Positions 53,221 through 61,504 of a DNA stretch of 64,000 nt are shown here, piece after piece (position 1 is the first letter of the stretch; each line of letters starts with the position of its first letter). The stretch comes from an uncultured Bacilli bacterium (GTDB taxonomy: Bacteria > Bacillota_I > Bacilli_A > RF39 > UBA660): contig CAKOSH010000005.1 in the NCBI GenBank assembly GCA_934102215.1, forward strand, positions 47,512-111,511, given 5' to 3'. A program made the position numbers and the translations under genes. Under the pieces are notes generated by a model. That model saw only the letters and a list, made by a program, of their open reading frames with translations. It made no database searches and was not told the DNA's origin.

Positions 53221-53260
53221 TGATAATTAAATTTTCGCCTAGGGAATAATTTAATTATCA
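53221..53260. promoter_or_regulatory. Symmetric inverted repeat centred on CCTAGG
   Basis: Twelve-base arms (TGATAATTAAAT and ATTTAATTATCA) lie at equal distance from a central CCTAGG. There is no T-run, so it looks like a dimer-binding operator rather than a terminator. It is about 37 bases upstream of the toxin-like promoter. Confidence 0.5.
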
Positions 53261-53296
53261 CTATGAAAAACTACCTCAAAATTGAATTTTACTGAT

Positions 53297-53325
53297 TTGC
53301 ATTACATTTCTATATATGCTACTCT
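53297..53325 (+). promoter_or_regulatory. Candidate promoter of the small hydrophobic peptide
   Basis: TTGCAT, 17-base spacer, TACTCT. The start would fall just before the GAAGCAC motif that also opens the opposite RNA. Confidence 0.45.
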
Positions 53326-53404
53326 ACATATCGAAGCACTTGAGGCTAGGTGTCACCAAAGTCAATTTTCTCTTTTCAGGGGGATAACACGGAGGTGATG
53401 TTAT

Positions 53405-53494
53405 ATGAGTAAGAAAGATTTTTTAATAAGTTTTTTACTTGTTATTATATTCATATTACTTTTTATAATAATTTTTTTAATTTTCATAAATTAA
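53405..53494 (+). CDS. 29-residue hydrophobic peptide, candidate type I toxin
   Basis: MSKKDFLISF followed by an unbroken hydrophobic helix to the C-terminus (LLVIIFILLF, IIIFLIFIN). A very strong GGAGGTGAT ribosome binding site precedes the ATG. The size, single helix, long leader and an opposing short RNA fit the Fst/TxpA-like class of membrane toxins. No exact family is recognised. It may also be a small membrane regulator. Confidence 0.6.
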   Translation: MSKKDFLISFLLVIIFILLFIIIFLIFIN

Positions 53495-53526
53495 AAAAAT
53501 CACCTAACTCACTTTGTAGTTAGGTT
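53493..53526 (-). terminator. Terminator of the opposing RNA
   Basis: Stem ACCTAACT/AGTTAGGT followed by seven T on the minus strand; it lies directly after the peptide stop codon. Confidence 0.75.
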
Positions 53527-53573
53527 AAACAATACTATGTGATACCTAGCCTACAGGGGTCAGGTGCTTCACT
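53493..53573 (-). ncRNA. Candidate antisense antitoxin RNA (about 80 bases)
   Basis: Bounded by the promoter at 53580-53609 and the terminator at 53493-53526, convergent to the peptide gene. Its 5' part (GAAGCACCTGA...GGCTAGGTATCAC) is an inverted copy of the 5' part of the peptide mRNA (GAAGCACTTGAGGCTAGG and TGTCAC, 53333-53355). Expression is not proven. Confidence 0.5.
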
Positions 53574-53579
53574 GATAAT

Positions 53580-53609
53580 AGTTTATCACATTTTAATATA
53601 CATTGTAAA
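53580..53609 (-). promoter_or_regulatory. Candidate promoter of the opposing RNA
   Basis: TTTACA, 18-base spacer, TAAACT, about eight bases before the GAAGCAC motif. Confidence 0.5.
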
Positions 53610-53615
53610 CAATTT

Positions 53616-54416
53616 TTATATGTCTTCTCTATGATTAATTGCATTACAATACTTAGAATTACTATCATATTCTTTAGCAGTTATAGTTCTTGTATTTACT
53701 TTTATATCTGTTCCTACTAGGATTTCATCAATTTTTAATACAACATCATCATTTTTAGCAAGATCTTCTTTAACTAAATTACAATATACTTCTCCATTTG
53801 TTATTAAACTTTCAACAGCATAAACTATTTTAAATGTACTTTTATTTAAAATTACATTAGACATATCTCCATGTTCAGATAAATTATATTCTTTCTTTTT
53901 ACTTTCTGTATCATATTTTATATTCATAGATTTATCATATATTTTAAGTATTAAATCATAAGCATCAACATCACTACTGCCTTCTAATTTAAACATATAT
54001 AAATCATTAGTTTCTTTAGTATCAATTTCATCTAAAAAATTAAATTGTTCAATGTCATCTGCATATTCTAATGTTTGATATATTTGTGTACCATTTTTAG
54101 CAAAAGTAAGTTTATAATTACCACCAAATTCATTTCCAGTATCATTTTCAGGAGTATATGCGATTGTCATTGTTGTTCCATCTTTGAATTTACATTCATT
54201 AGCATCCTTATTGTATACACACTTAGTACATATTTTATATATATCTTCTAATTTAATAGGTTCTTCTTCCACTACTTTTTGTGTTGTTGTAGTAGTTGTA
54301 CTTGTTGTTGAACTTTTATTTTCATCTTTTTTATTCTTTGTGAATGTATAACCAATTACTAATAAAGCAATTACTAATATTATAGAAATTAATATCAAAA
54401 TATTTTTCTTTTTCAT
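53616..54416 (-). CDS. Hypothetical membrane-anchored protein with Ser/Thr linker
   Basis: 266 residues: hydrophobic anchor (5-25), a Ser/Thr-rich linker (SSTTSTTTTTTQKVV, about 37-51), then an outside domain with CTKCVYNKDANECKF (three cysteines) and a strand-rich body. No family is recognised. The linker is typical of surface-exposed lipoprotein-like proteins. Confidence 0.7.
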   Translation of the reverse strand: MKKKNILILISIILVIALLVIGYTFTKNKKDENKSSTTSTTTTTTQKVVEEEPIKLEDIYKICTKCVYNKDANECKFKDGTTMTIAYTPENDTGNEFGGNYKLTFAKNGTQIYQTLEYADDIEQFNFLDEIDTKETNDLYMFKLEGSSDVDAYDLILKIYDKSMNIKYDTESKKKEYNLSEHGDMSNVILNKSTFKIVYAVESLITNGEVYCNLVKEDLAKNDDVVLKIDEILVGTDIKVNTRTITAKEYDSNSKYCNAINHREDI

Positions 54417-54464
54417 ATCTATCCTTCTTTCTACATTAAGTATATCATTTTAAAATAAAAGAGT

Positions 54465-55034
54465 CTATACAAACATAGGCTCTTTCTCAAATACTTTTTG
54501 TTCATTGTAAACATATTCATCAAGTAAAGTTACTTCTCCATTCATAAATGTTTTTTTAATATCAATTAATCTTTGATTAGATGAACCTCTAAATAGAAGT
54601 GATAAATCTCTTTGTTCTAATATAAATTTACCATCTACTAAAACATCAATATTATGTAGAAATTCAGTATAAATAGGATTCTTTTTTGACATTTCGATTA
54701 ATTCTTCAAAAGTAAATCCTGTATATACCCAAATATTATAGCCTTTACTTTTAGCATATGCAGCAATTTCATTACAAGCAACTGGTTGGAACATTGGATC
54801 TCCGCCACTAAATGTTATTCCAGTATGATATTCAAGTTCATCTATCGCATCGCATACCATTTTAATTGGTACTAGTCCTCCACCATTAAAGTCATGTGTA
54901 GTTGGATTTTGACAGCCTTTGCAGTTATGAGAACAACCTTGTGTCCATATAACTGCCCTTAAACCTGGACCATCAACTATTGAATCACTTTGAAGATCAG
55001 CTGCTAAACGGATATACTCTTTACTTTGTTGCAT
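54465..55034 (-). CDS. nrdG: Anaerobic ribonucleotide reductase activating protein
   Basis: 189 residues. Radical SAM motif CSHNCKGC (about 33-40) after SIVDGPGLRAVIWTQG, then GITFSGGDPMFQP. It generates the glycyl radical on NrdD. Its start overlaps the end of the small gene upstream by 14 bases, so the three genes form an operon. Confidence 0.95.
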   Translation of the reverse strand: MQQSKEYIRLAADLQSDSIVDGPGLRAVIWTQGCSHNCKGCQNPTTHDFNGGGLVPIKMVCDAIDELEYHTGITFSGGDPMFQPVACNEIAAYAKSKGYNIWVYTGFTFEELIEMSKKNPIYTEFLHNIDVLVDGKFILEQRDLSLLFRGSSNQRLIDIKKTFMNGEVTLLDEYVYNEQKVFEKEPMFV

Positions 55035-55179
55035 GAGTTACTCTATCGTTTACTTCTGCTTTTTTAGCATTATTAAATCTATCTAAAGTTCCAACTAGGT
55101 ATCCAGTGATTCTTCTAATTCTTTCAAATCCTACACCTTCACCAACCATTTTTTTACTTTTTTTAACTTCTTTATCCAT
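55021..55179 (-). CDS. Separate glycyl-radical tail of anaerobic ribonucleotide reductase
   Basis: 52 residues: a lysine-rich start (MDKEVKKSKKMVG), then FERIRRITGYLVGTLDRF and AKKAEVNDRVTH, the C-terminal NrdD signature in which the Gly of RITGYL carries the radical. The large nrdD frame stops just before this part, at a zinc-ribbon (CPRC...CFDC). The small gene has its own AGGAAGG site and ATG 16 bases after the nrdD stop, so it can be made as a separate chain that would join NrdD. This may be a regular trait of the lineage rather than a mutation. Confidence 0.8.
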   Translation of the reverse strand: MDKEVKKSKKMVGEGVGFERIRRITGYLVGTLDRFNNAKKAEVNDRVTHATK

Positions 55180-55195
55180 CTTTAATCCTTCCTTT

Positions 55196-57469
55196 CTATC
55201 TTCCATTACAATCAAAACATGTTACTTTTTCCATTTCAACGCCTTCACCTTCATGTCTACCACATCTAGGACAAACGTCTTTAATAACACCAACATATCC
55301 ACAAACTGGATCTCTATCAACTGGGTGATTAATTGCTCCATAACCAATACCACAATCATGCATAATTCTAACAACTGTTTCAAATGCATCAACATTATTA
55401 ACAGTGTCCCCATCAAGTTCTATATAACTAATATGGCCAGCATTAGTAAGTTCATGATATTTACCTTCAACTTCAAGTTTATGTTTAACACTTGTTTTAT
55501 AATAAACTGGTACATGGAATGAATTAGTATAATAATCTCTATCAGTTACACCTTTAATCTTTCCATAAATTGATCTATCTATTGCGACAAATCTACCTGA
55601 AAGACCTTCTGCTGGTGTTGCAAGACATGTGAAGTTAAGATTATATTCTTCAGTGTATTCATCACATTTCTTTCTCATATGACTAATTATTTCAAGTCCT
55701 AATTTTTGAGCCTTTTCACTTTCTCCATGATGTTCACCAATAAGTGCTTTTAATGTTTCAGCAAGACCAATGAAACCAATTGAAAGTGTACCATGTTTTA
55801 AAACTGTTCTAAGTTTACTATTACTTTCTAATTTTTCACTATTTAACCATACACCTGAACCAAGTAAGAATTTAAAATTAGCTCTTGATTTTGAACATTG
55901 ACATTCAAATCTTTGAAGTAATTGTCCTTTTACTAAATCCATTGTTTCATCTAGTTCTTTATAGAATGCTTTCATATCTGCTTTATCACGTTCACCTAAA
56001 GCAATACCATGTTTAATACCAAGTCTAGGTAAATTAATTGATGTGAAACTCAAATTTCCACGTCCTGGTGTTACAGATGGACCACACACATTAGCAAGAA
56101 CCCTTGTTCTGCAGCCCATATATCCTACTTCAGTATTATAGTCACCTTCTACATAATATTTCTTATTATAAGGTGCATCTATAAATGAGAAGTTAGGAAA
56201 TAATCTTTTCGCAGATACTCTACATGCAAGTCTAAATAGATCATAGTTTTTATCTTCTTTGAAATAGTTAACTCCTTCTTTTACTTTGAAAATTGATATT
56301 GGGAATATTGGAGTTTCACCATGACCAAGTCCTGCTTCTGTTGCTAGTAAATAATTTTTAACAACCATTCTTCCTTCCTCACTAGTATTAGTACCAAAAT
56401 TAACTGAACTAAATGGAACTTGAGCACCTGCTCTACTATGCATTGTATTTAAATTGTGGATAAATGCTTCCATAGCTTGATATGTAGCTCTATCAGTTCT
56501 CTTCAATGCATTATCATAAGAACTTTCAAATATTTCTTTAAGTCTTGTACTCTTTGACATAAATTCATCAAATACACTTAAATCTACTTCTATAGTATCT
56601 AATTTATCAACAATATCCGTTACTTTATTAAAATTAATTAATTCTTTAAATCCTTCAAAATCTAAATAGTTATATATTGCTTGTTTAAATTCTTTTTTAA
56701 ATGTTTTAAGTACTCCAGGAGCCATATAATAATCAAATGCTGGTATACTTTGTCCTCCATGTTGTTCATTTTGATTTGCTTGAATTGCTATTGCTGCAAG
56801 TGCACTATAACTTCCAATACTATTTGGTGTTCTAAGGTATCCATGTCCTGTTGAAAATCCATTTTTAAATAGTTTATTCAAATCTATTTGCATACAAGTA
56901 GTAGTTCCCATAGCCCAAAAATCTAAATCATGAATATGAATTGCTCCTTCATCATGTGCTCTACTATATTTAGCATCCATTAAATATGCTTTGGCAAATT
57001 CTCTTGATACAGTTGAACCAAAGTGAAGCATTGTTCCCATTGGACCATCTCCATCAACATTAGCATTCTCTCTTTTCGAATTTTCTTCAGTAGCACTCTT
57101 AAGTCCTAAAGATTCAATTGCTTTAACAAACTTATGTTGTTGCTTAACTACAAATGCTTCTCTTGACGCATCTCTTCTTTCTCTATAATTCTTAAATGAT
57201 TCATATACTTCATCATATTTAAGTTTCTTTAAAACTTCCTCAATTATATCAGATACATCTTCTACTCCAATAGTTTTTCTATCTTTGTAATCTTTTCTTA
57301 TTTGATCTAAAACTTTCTCTTTAACCTTGTATACGTTCTTTTCATCATATTCTTCATATACACTATCAAAACCTTTTTTAACTGCTAAAGCAATTTTAGC
57401 ATCATTAAAACTAACCCTCTGACCACTTCTTTTGACAACTACTAAGTCATCAAGGAAATCTTTTTCCAT
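55196..57469 (-). CDS. nrdD: Anaerobic ribonucleoside-triphosphate reductase, large chain
   Basis: 757 residues from the ATG at 57469 (GGTGAGG upstream). N-terminal ATP-cone (VVKRSGQRVSFNDAKI), then the ten-stranded barrel with HIHDLDFW, NLNTMHSRAGAQVPFSS, RTRVLANVCGPS and the C-terminal Zn ribbon (CPRCGRHEGEG ... CFDC). It makes deoxynucleotides without oxygen. The usual C-terminal glycyl-radical loop is not in this frame but in the next gene. Confidence 0.93.
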   Translation of the reverse strand: MEKDFLDDLVVVKRSGQRVSFNDAKIALAVKKGFDSVYEEYDEKNVYKVKEKVLDQIRKDYKDRKTIGVEDVSDIIEEVLKKLKYDEVYESFKNYRERRDASREAFVVKQQHKFVKAIESLGLKSATEENSKRENANVDGDGPMGTMLHFGSTVSREFAKAYLMDAKYSRAHDEGAIHIHDLDFWAMGTTTCMQIDLNKLFKNGFSTGHGYLRTPNSIGSYSALAAIAIQANQNEQHGGQSIPAFDYYMAPGVLKTFKKEFKQAIYNYLDFEGFKELINFNKVTDIVDKLDTIEVDLSVFDEFMSKSTRLKEIFESSYDNALKRTDRATYQAMEAFIHNLNTMHSRAGAQVPFSSVNFGTNTSEEGRMVVKNYLLATEAGLGHGETPIFPISIFKVKEGVNYFKEDKNYDLFRLACRVSAKRLFPNFSFIDAPYNKKYYVEGDYNTEVGYMGCRTRVLANVCGPSVTPGRGNLSFTSINLPRLGIKHGIALGERDKADMKAFYKELDETMDLVKGQLLQRFECQCSKSRANFKFLLGSGVWLNSEKLESNSKLRTVLKHGTLSIGFIGLAETLKALIGEHHGESEKAQKLGLEIISHMRKKCDEYTEEYNLNFTCLATPAEGLSGRFVAIDRSIYGKIKGVTDRDYYTNSFHVPVYYKTSVKHKLEVEGKYHELTNAGHISYIELDGDTVNNVDAFETVVRIMHDCGIGYGAINHPVDRDPVCGYVGVIKDVCPRCGRHEGEGVEMEKVTCFDCNGR

Positions 57470-57509
57470 TTCTTTTACCTCACCTTCACTTTTTCTTATT
57501 ACCAATATA

Positions 57510-57538
57510 AGAATAGCATGCTCACTTTATTTTGTAAA
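57510..57538 (-). promoter_or_regulatory. nrdD promoter
   Basis: TTTACA, 17-base spacer, TATTCT, about 40 bases before the nrdD start. Confidence 0.6.
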
Positions 57539-57546
57539 TGTTTTTT

Positions 57547-57582
57547 GATGTAATTTTTTTAAAAAATATAAAATTTTACATC
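57547..57582. promoter_or_regulatory. AT-rich inverted repeat upstream of nrdD
   Basis: Arms GATGTAA and TTACATC flank a partly self-complementary AT core, about nine bases upstream of the -35 box. It could be an operator. A second dyad, GTAGGT-ATT-ACCTAC, lies at 57621-57635 on the sigK side. Confidence 0.4.
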
Positions 57583-57693
57583 TTGACTTTTTCAAACTTT
57601 TTGTTCTAAAAAACATAAACGTAGGTATTACCTACATCTAATAAGAAATGCATTAATTTGTTCGCTTTACATATTATTAATTAGGTGATTGAT

Positions 57694-58044
57694 TTGTTTA
57701 ATAAAATAAAAGAATTCTTAAAAAATATGATGATATTCACAACTAGTTATAGTCTTAACGTATTTGATAGACCATTAAGCAGTGAAGAAGAAAATAAATG
57801 TATAGAAGGACTTCTTAAAGGAGACAAGGAATCTCGTAATAAACTAATTGAACATAATTTAAGATTAGTTGCTCATATAGTAAAAAAGTATGAAACTAAA
57901 GGTGTTTCAGCTGATGATCTAATTAGTATAGGAACAATTGGCCTTATAAAAGGAATAGACTCTTATAGTATAAATAAAGGTGTTAAACTTACAACTTACG
58001 CTGCTAAATGTGCCGAAAATGCAATTGTCACATCACGGAAATGA
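57694..58044 (+). pseudogene. sigK: Sporulation sigma factor SigK, N-terminal part, gene interrupted
   Basis: About 116 codons. RPLSSEEENKCIEGLLKGD, then EHNLRLVAHIVKKYETKG, DDLISIGTIGLIKGIDSYS and VKLTTYAAKCAENAI match SigK residues up to the end of region 2; the last five codons (VTSRK) are foreign. Regions 3 and 4 are absent. The break is at the ENxI position where B. subtilis sigK is split by the skin element, from memory. The start TTG at 57694 follows AGGTGA; GTG at 57685 is an alternative. CATATTAT 20 bases upstream with GCATTAA before it resembles a SigE-type promoter, weakly. If the rest lies beyond the window, the gene may be restored by excision. Confidence 0.85.
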
Positions 58045-59003
58045 AAGAAATATTCACAAGTGTAAGTAATATACTTAAAACGAACGCTAATATAATAGAC
58101 ACTTTTAAATATCCAATTAAACAATATATAGATCCCATAGAAATAAATGAATCAAGTTCTGTTGGAGACCAAATAAAATATTATAGACAACTAATGGGTA
58201 TTCAGCAAAAAGATGTTGCAAAAATCATTGATATTGATAGATACACAATGTATCAACTTGAAAACAAGGAGTATAAACAATTATATGATAAAAAACATTT
58301 AAAAGATGTTATTTCATTTTTAGATATTGAAGATAAGATTATATGGAATGATAAGTACCTAGAATTTATATATAAGGATAAGCAAGAAGAAATCTATGAA
58401 TTTAGAATGAAATATGGAATAAGCAGAGTCGATTTAGGAAGAATGATGAATGTTTATGAAGATACAATTATGAAGTGGGAAACAAATAAATCTACTATTT
58501 CTAGGAAAAGTTATGACTCTTTTATAAAAATTCGTGAAGAATTTAATAATTCTAATCAAATTAATGATAAAACATATAACTATTATCTTTTTGTAAATAA
58601 TAATCCTTTTGATAAAATGGAAAAATATATTAAAGAAGAAAAAATAACTTTTAAAGAGTTTGCAAAGCGAATGAATCGTAGTGAAAATACACTTCGTAAT
58701 GCTAAAAAAATCAATTCAATTTCAAAAGGACAATATGAAAGATTCTCAGAATTATTATCTATGAAACAACTTGGAATAAAATTTGAAGATCCTTATATGA
58801 AGTTTATCAACTCAAAACCTGATAAATTCATTCTTAATTTCTTAAAAGAGCATAATATGTCACGAGCAGAATTAAGCAGACAAATAAAAGTTGGAAGATG
58901 TAGTGTTGAAAGATGGATAAGAAAGGAAATTGTTATTTCAAGAAAAAATTATGAAAAATTAATGGCATTTATTAGCAAAAAAAATAGTGGCACTAGTGCT
59001 TAA
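58041..59003 (+). CDS. Multi-HTH DNA-binding protein at the element edge
   Basis: 320 residues with four helix-turn-helix-like units: IQQKDVAKIIDIDRYTMYQL, SRVDLGRMMNVYEDTIMKWE, FKEFAKRMNRSENTLRNAKK and SRAELSRQIKVGRCSVERW. Two end in a shared ISRKxYxxx tag. Its ATG overlaps the sigK fragment stop as ATGA, so it would be made whenever sigK is translated. No catalytic motif of a recombinase is seen. A role in control or excision of the element is a guess. Confidence 0.65.
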   Translation: MKEIFTSVSNILKTNANIIDTFKYPIKQYIDPIEINESSSVGDQIKYYRQLMGIQQKDVAKIIDIDRYTMYQLENKEYKQLYDKKHLKDVISFLDIEDKIIWNDKYLEFIYKDKQEEIYEFRMKYGISRVDLGRMMNVYEDTIMKWETNKSTISRKSYDSFIKIREEFNNSNQINDKTYNYYLFVNNNPFDKMEKYIKEEKITFKEFAKRMNRSENTLRNAKKINSISKGQYERFSELLSMKQLGIKFEDPYMKFINSKPDKFILNFLKEHNMSRAELSRQIKVGRCSVERWIRKEIVISRKNYEKLMAFISKKNSGTSA

Positions 59004-59022
59004 CTGCACTAGTGCTTTTCTT
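58989..59022. terminator. Bidirectional terminator
   Basis: GCACTAGTGC occurs twice, separated by TTAACT, and is itself a palindrome. The pair folds into a 10-bp stem followed by TTTTC. It serves the convergent genes ending at 59003 and 58993. Confidence 0.75.
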
Positions 59023-59208
59023 TTCTTCTGCGAGTGCTTCAATCTTTGCTTTTTCTAACAATTCCTTTATTAACTTTCTTTTTGAAAAATTATCTAAATT
59101 TAATTTATCAACTGATTTCATGACCAAAGTTGCATGAAACATAGCAATAGCTTTTTGTAATTCTAATATACCATCTTTATCATCTGGATAATTTACATAG
59201 ACCTTCAT
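58993..59208 (-). CDS. Small hypothetical protein of the element
   Basis: 71 residues (MKVYVNYPDDKDGILELQKA...), soluble, with a long helix (KSVDKLNLDNFSKRKLIKEL). AGGTG precedes the ATG at 59208. Found next to the coupling protein. No family is recognised. Confidence 0.6.
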   Translation of the reverse strand: MKVYVNYPDDKDGILELQKAIAMFHATLVMKSVDKLNLDNFSKRKLIKELLEKAKIEALAEEKKSTSAVKH

Positions 59209-59270
59209 GCAACACCTCATCTCTAACAAATTTTATTACTAAAAACATAATTGTAGAACAATTTAAGATG

Positions 59271-61262
59271 TTATTTTTTTAAATCATTATCAAGTGGTGT
59301 TTTAAGGTGTATTTCTATTACATTTTTTCCGTCAACATTATTACTTATTTCAATATGATAAATATTATTATTAAGTTGTCCTTTAATTAATGATTTTTCC
59401 ATATCATTTATATCTTTAGTTAAACTAATAACAGAAAATGTTCTGTTATTTTTTGTTTTATACTCAAAGTTAATAATATTATCTTTTATAATTTCTTTAA
59501 CTTGATCTATTGCTTTTAAAAGTTCTTGTTCTTCTGCTTCTCTTTGTTCCTTATAAAAATCTTTTGCACTCATATTTAATTCATCATCAACTTTTTTAAA
59601 TCTTCCACCTATTGGTGATTTAATTTGCTCTACTGTGAAATATGTATTATCAAGTTGTTTTAATGAATTAATTTTTCTATCAATTTCACCTTTTTCATAA
59701 CAAGAAAACTTATTATATATAACAGTATCTCTAAAAATAGGATAACCTATTATAGGGAATATTATAGTTTTGTAATGAAGTTGTTTTACTTCATCTGGTG
59801 TAAGTAAATCCCTTGCCATTAAAGAAGTTGATTTATTACCATTATAATCTAATAAACTAAGTGATTGACTTATAGAACTACTTGATATTGTAGTCTTTCC
59901 TAGTCTTTTAGATATTTGTTCTGCTGTATCTTGTGTATTTGTTTTTAAATAAATTAGACCACAGTTATCTAGTATTATTTGAGCTACTTCTTTACCATAT
60001 ACATTATCAAGTTGTGAGAATGATTGAATAAAAAAATGGAATCTCATTCCCCTACTTCTTGCAACTGATACTAATGCTTCAATATCTGCAAGTGGTGGAC
60101 AATTTGCAAACTCATCAAGTAACCAATCAATTTGAACTGGTAATTTTTTATTTTCTTTACTATTAGCAAGTTTTACTAATTCCTTATATAATAATCCCAC
60201 AATAATTGTAACTAATGTAAAATACACTTTATCTTCATCTGGTACTATTATAAATAATGCTGTTGCTTCTCTACCTAGCAAATCAAAATCAAAGTCTGAA
60301 TCAGATGTTACATTTGCTACATTAACATCATCAAATAAAGACATTTTCTCTCCAAACACTGCTGTTATAGATTTATAAGTATTATCACTCGCATTAAGTA
60401 TAGATGTTAATGAATCTTTACTTTTGCTTCCATAATCTTTCTTATCAATATATGCTTTAAATTTGTTAAAGTTTTTTTCTTGCATTGAACTATTTTGAAA
60501 TTTACGAATAGATGTCATAGTAATCTGATTTCTTTTGATATTATTTTTCTTATATTCTTCTAAAAAGAATCCTATTAAACCCTCTAATAAATTTCTTGCA
60601 CTATTATTCCAAAATGGATCTTTTTGCTGAGTTTTTTCTTGCATAATCATCGTAGCAAGTGAAGTAATCAATCTATTTGTTTCAGCAAGTGAAGTCATTG
60701 CTAAATTATTAAATTTAACTCTATCCTTTTTACATACAATAGACTTTTTTTCGTAATCAATGTATTTTTCATACTCTTTGATAATTGGTTCTAATATATT
60801 AAAATGATTAGACATTTCTGGATGTCTAAAATCAAGTGTTAAAACATTATATCCATTGTCTTTAAACATTTTAGAAGTAGTATTAAATATTTCTCCCTTA
60901 GGATCAGTTATAAATACACTTCTTTTCTTTTTAGCAGTAGCAATAAATGAACACATAGGAATAACAGCAGTAACTGATTTACCACTACCAGTTGAACCTA
61001 AATAAGCATAATGTGGTGTTTCTTTATCAAACCACACATATTTATAATCTTTACTAAACCACATAGGTACTCCTGATTCTTTAATACTACTTATTTTTTC
61101 TTTTTTAAAATTCTTTTTAATTTCATTAAATGTTGAAAATCTAGCAGAACCATACTCATGATTACTTTTCACTTTATGTTTTGAAAATAATGGTTCTACA
61201 AACATAAAAACAACTATAAATAAAATTAAAAGAGCTAATACAATGATTAGCTCTAAAGACAT
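59271..61262 (-). CDS. VirD4/TraG-type conjugative coupling protein
   Basis: 663 residues. Membrane helix at 4-23, then the T4CP ATPase: Walker A GSTGSGKS (about 90), Walker B region FITDPKGE, EGLIGFFLEE, and LLDEFANCPPLADIE (about 365). The C-terminal tail is Lys/Glu-rich. It brings the nicked DNA to the type IV secretion channel, so the element is or was self-transferring. Its ATG overlaps the previous gene by ten bases. Confidence 0.93.
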   Translation of the reverse strand: MSLELIIVLALLILFIVVFMFVEPLFSKHKVKSNHEYGSARFSTFNEIKKNFKKEKISSIKESGVPMWFSKDYKYVWFDKETPHYAYLGSTGSGKSVTAVIPMCSFIATAKKKRSVFITDPKGEIFNTTSKMFKDNGYNVLTLDFRHPEMSNHFNILEPIIKEYEKYIDYEKKSIVCKKDRVKFNNLAMTSLAETNRLITSLATMIMQEKTQQKDPFWNNSARNLLEGLIGFFLEEYKKNNIKRNQITMTSIRKFQNSSMQEKNFNKFKAYIDKKDYGSKSKDSLTSILNASDNTYKSITAVFGEKMSLFDDVNVANVTSDSDFDFDLLGREATALFIIVPDEDKVYFTLVTIIVGLLYKELVKLANSKENKKLPVQIDWLLDEFANCPPLADIEALVSVARSRGMRFHFFIQSFSQLDNVYGKEVAQIILDNCGLIYLKTNTQDTAEQISKRLGKTTISSSSISQSLSLLDYNGNKSTSLMARDLLTPDEVKQLHYKTIIFPIIGYPIFRDTVIYNKFSCYEKGEIDRKINSLKQLDNTYFTVEQIKSPIGGRFKKVDDELNMSAKDFYKEQREAEEQELLKAIDQVKEIIKDNIINFEYKTKNNRTFSVISLTKDINDMEKSLIKGQLNNNIYHIEISNNVDGKNVIEIHLKTPLDNDLKK

Positions 61263-61504
61263 ATATCCTCATCTAATAGTTCCTCAATATTGTAAATATC
61301 ATAGTTGCATATTAACTCATCAACCTGATCTTCAATATCTATAACTATTTCATCTAAAGTTAAGTTATTGTAAAACTCAACTTTATTTTTATTTGAATTT
61401 TCTAATGCTACCTTCAGACTTCCAAGTACATTTCCTTTTATAGCACTATGTAAATCATTTATTTCTAAATTATCTAATTCTTTATTTATTTCATCAATTG
61501 TCAT
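61253..61504 (-). CDS. Small hypothetical acidic protein of the element
   Basis: 83 residues, acidic and helical (IEDQVDELICNYDIYNIEEL). It overlaps the upstream gene by four bases (ATGA) and the coupling protein gene by ten, so it is co-translated in this operon. No family is recognised. Confidence 0.65.
   Translation of the reverse strand: MTIDEINKELDNLEINDLHSAIKGNVLGSLKVALENSNKNKVEFYNNLTLDEIVIDIEDQVDELICNYDIYNIEELLDEDICL

Noticed and set aside
53405..53494. The 29-residue peptide as a phage holin
   Set aside because: There is no lysin or other phage gene nearby, and the opposing short RNA fits a type I toxin better.
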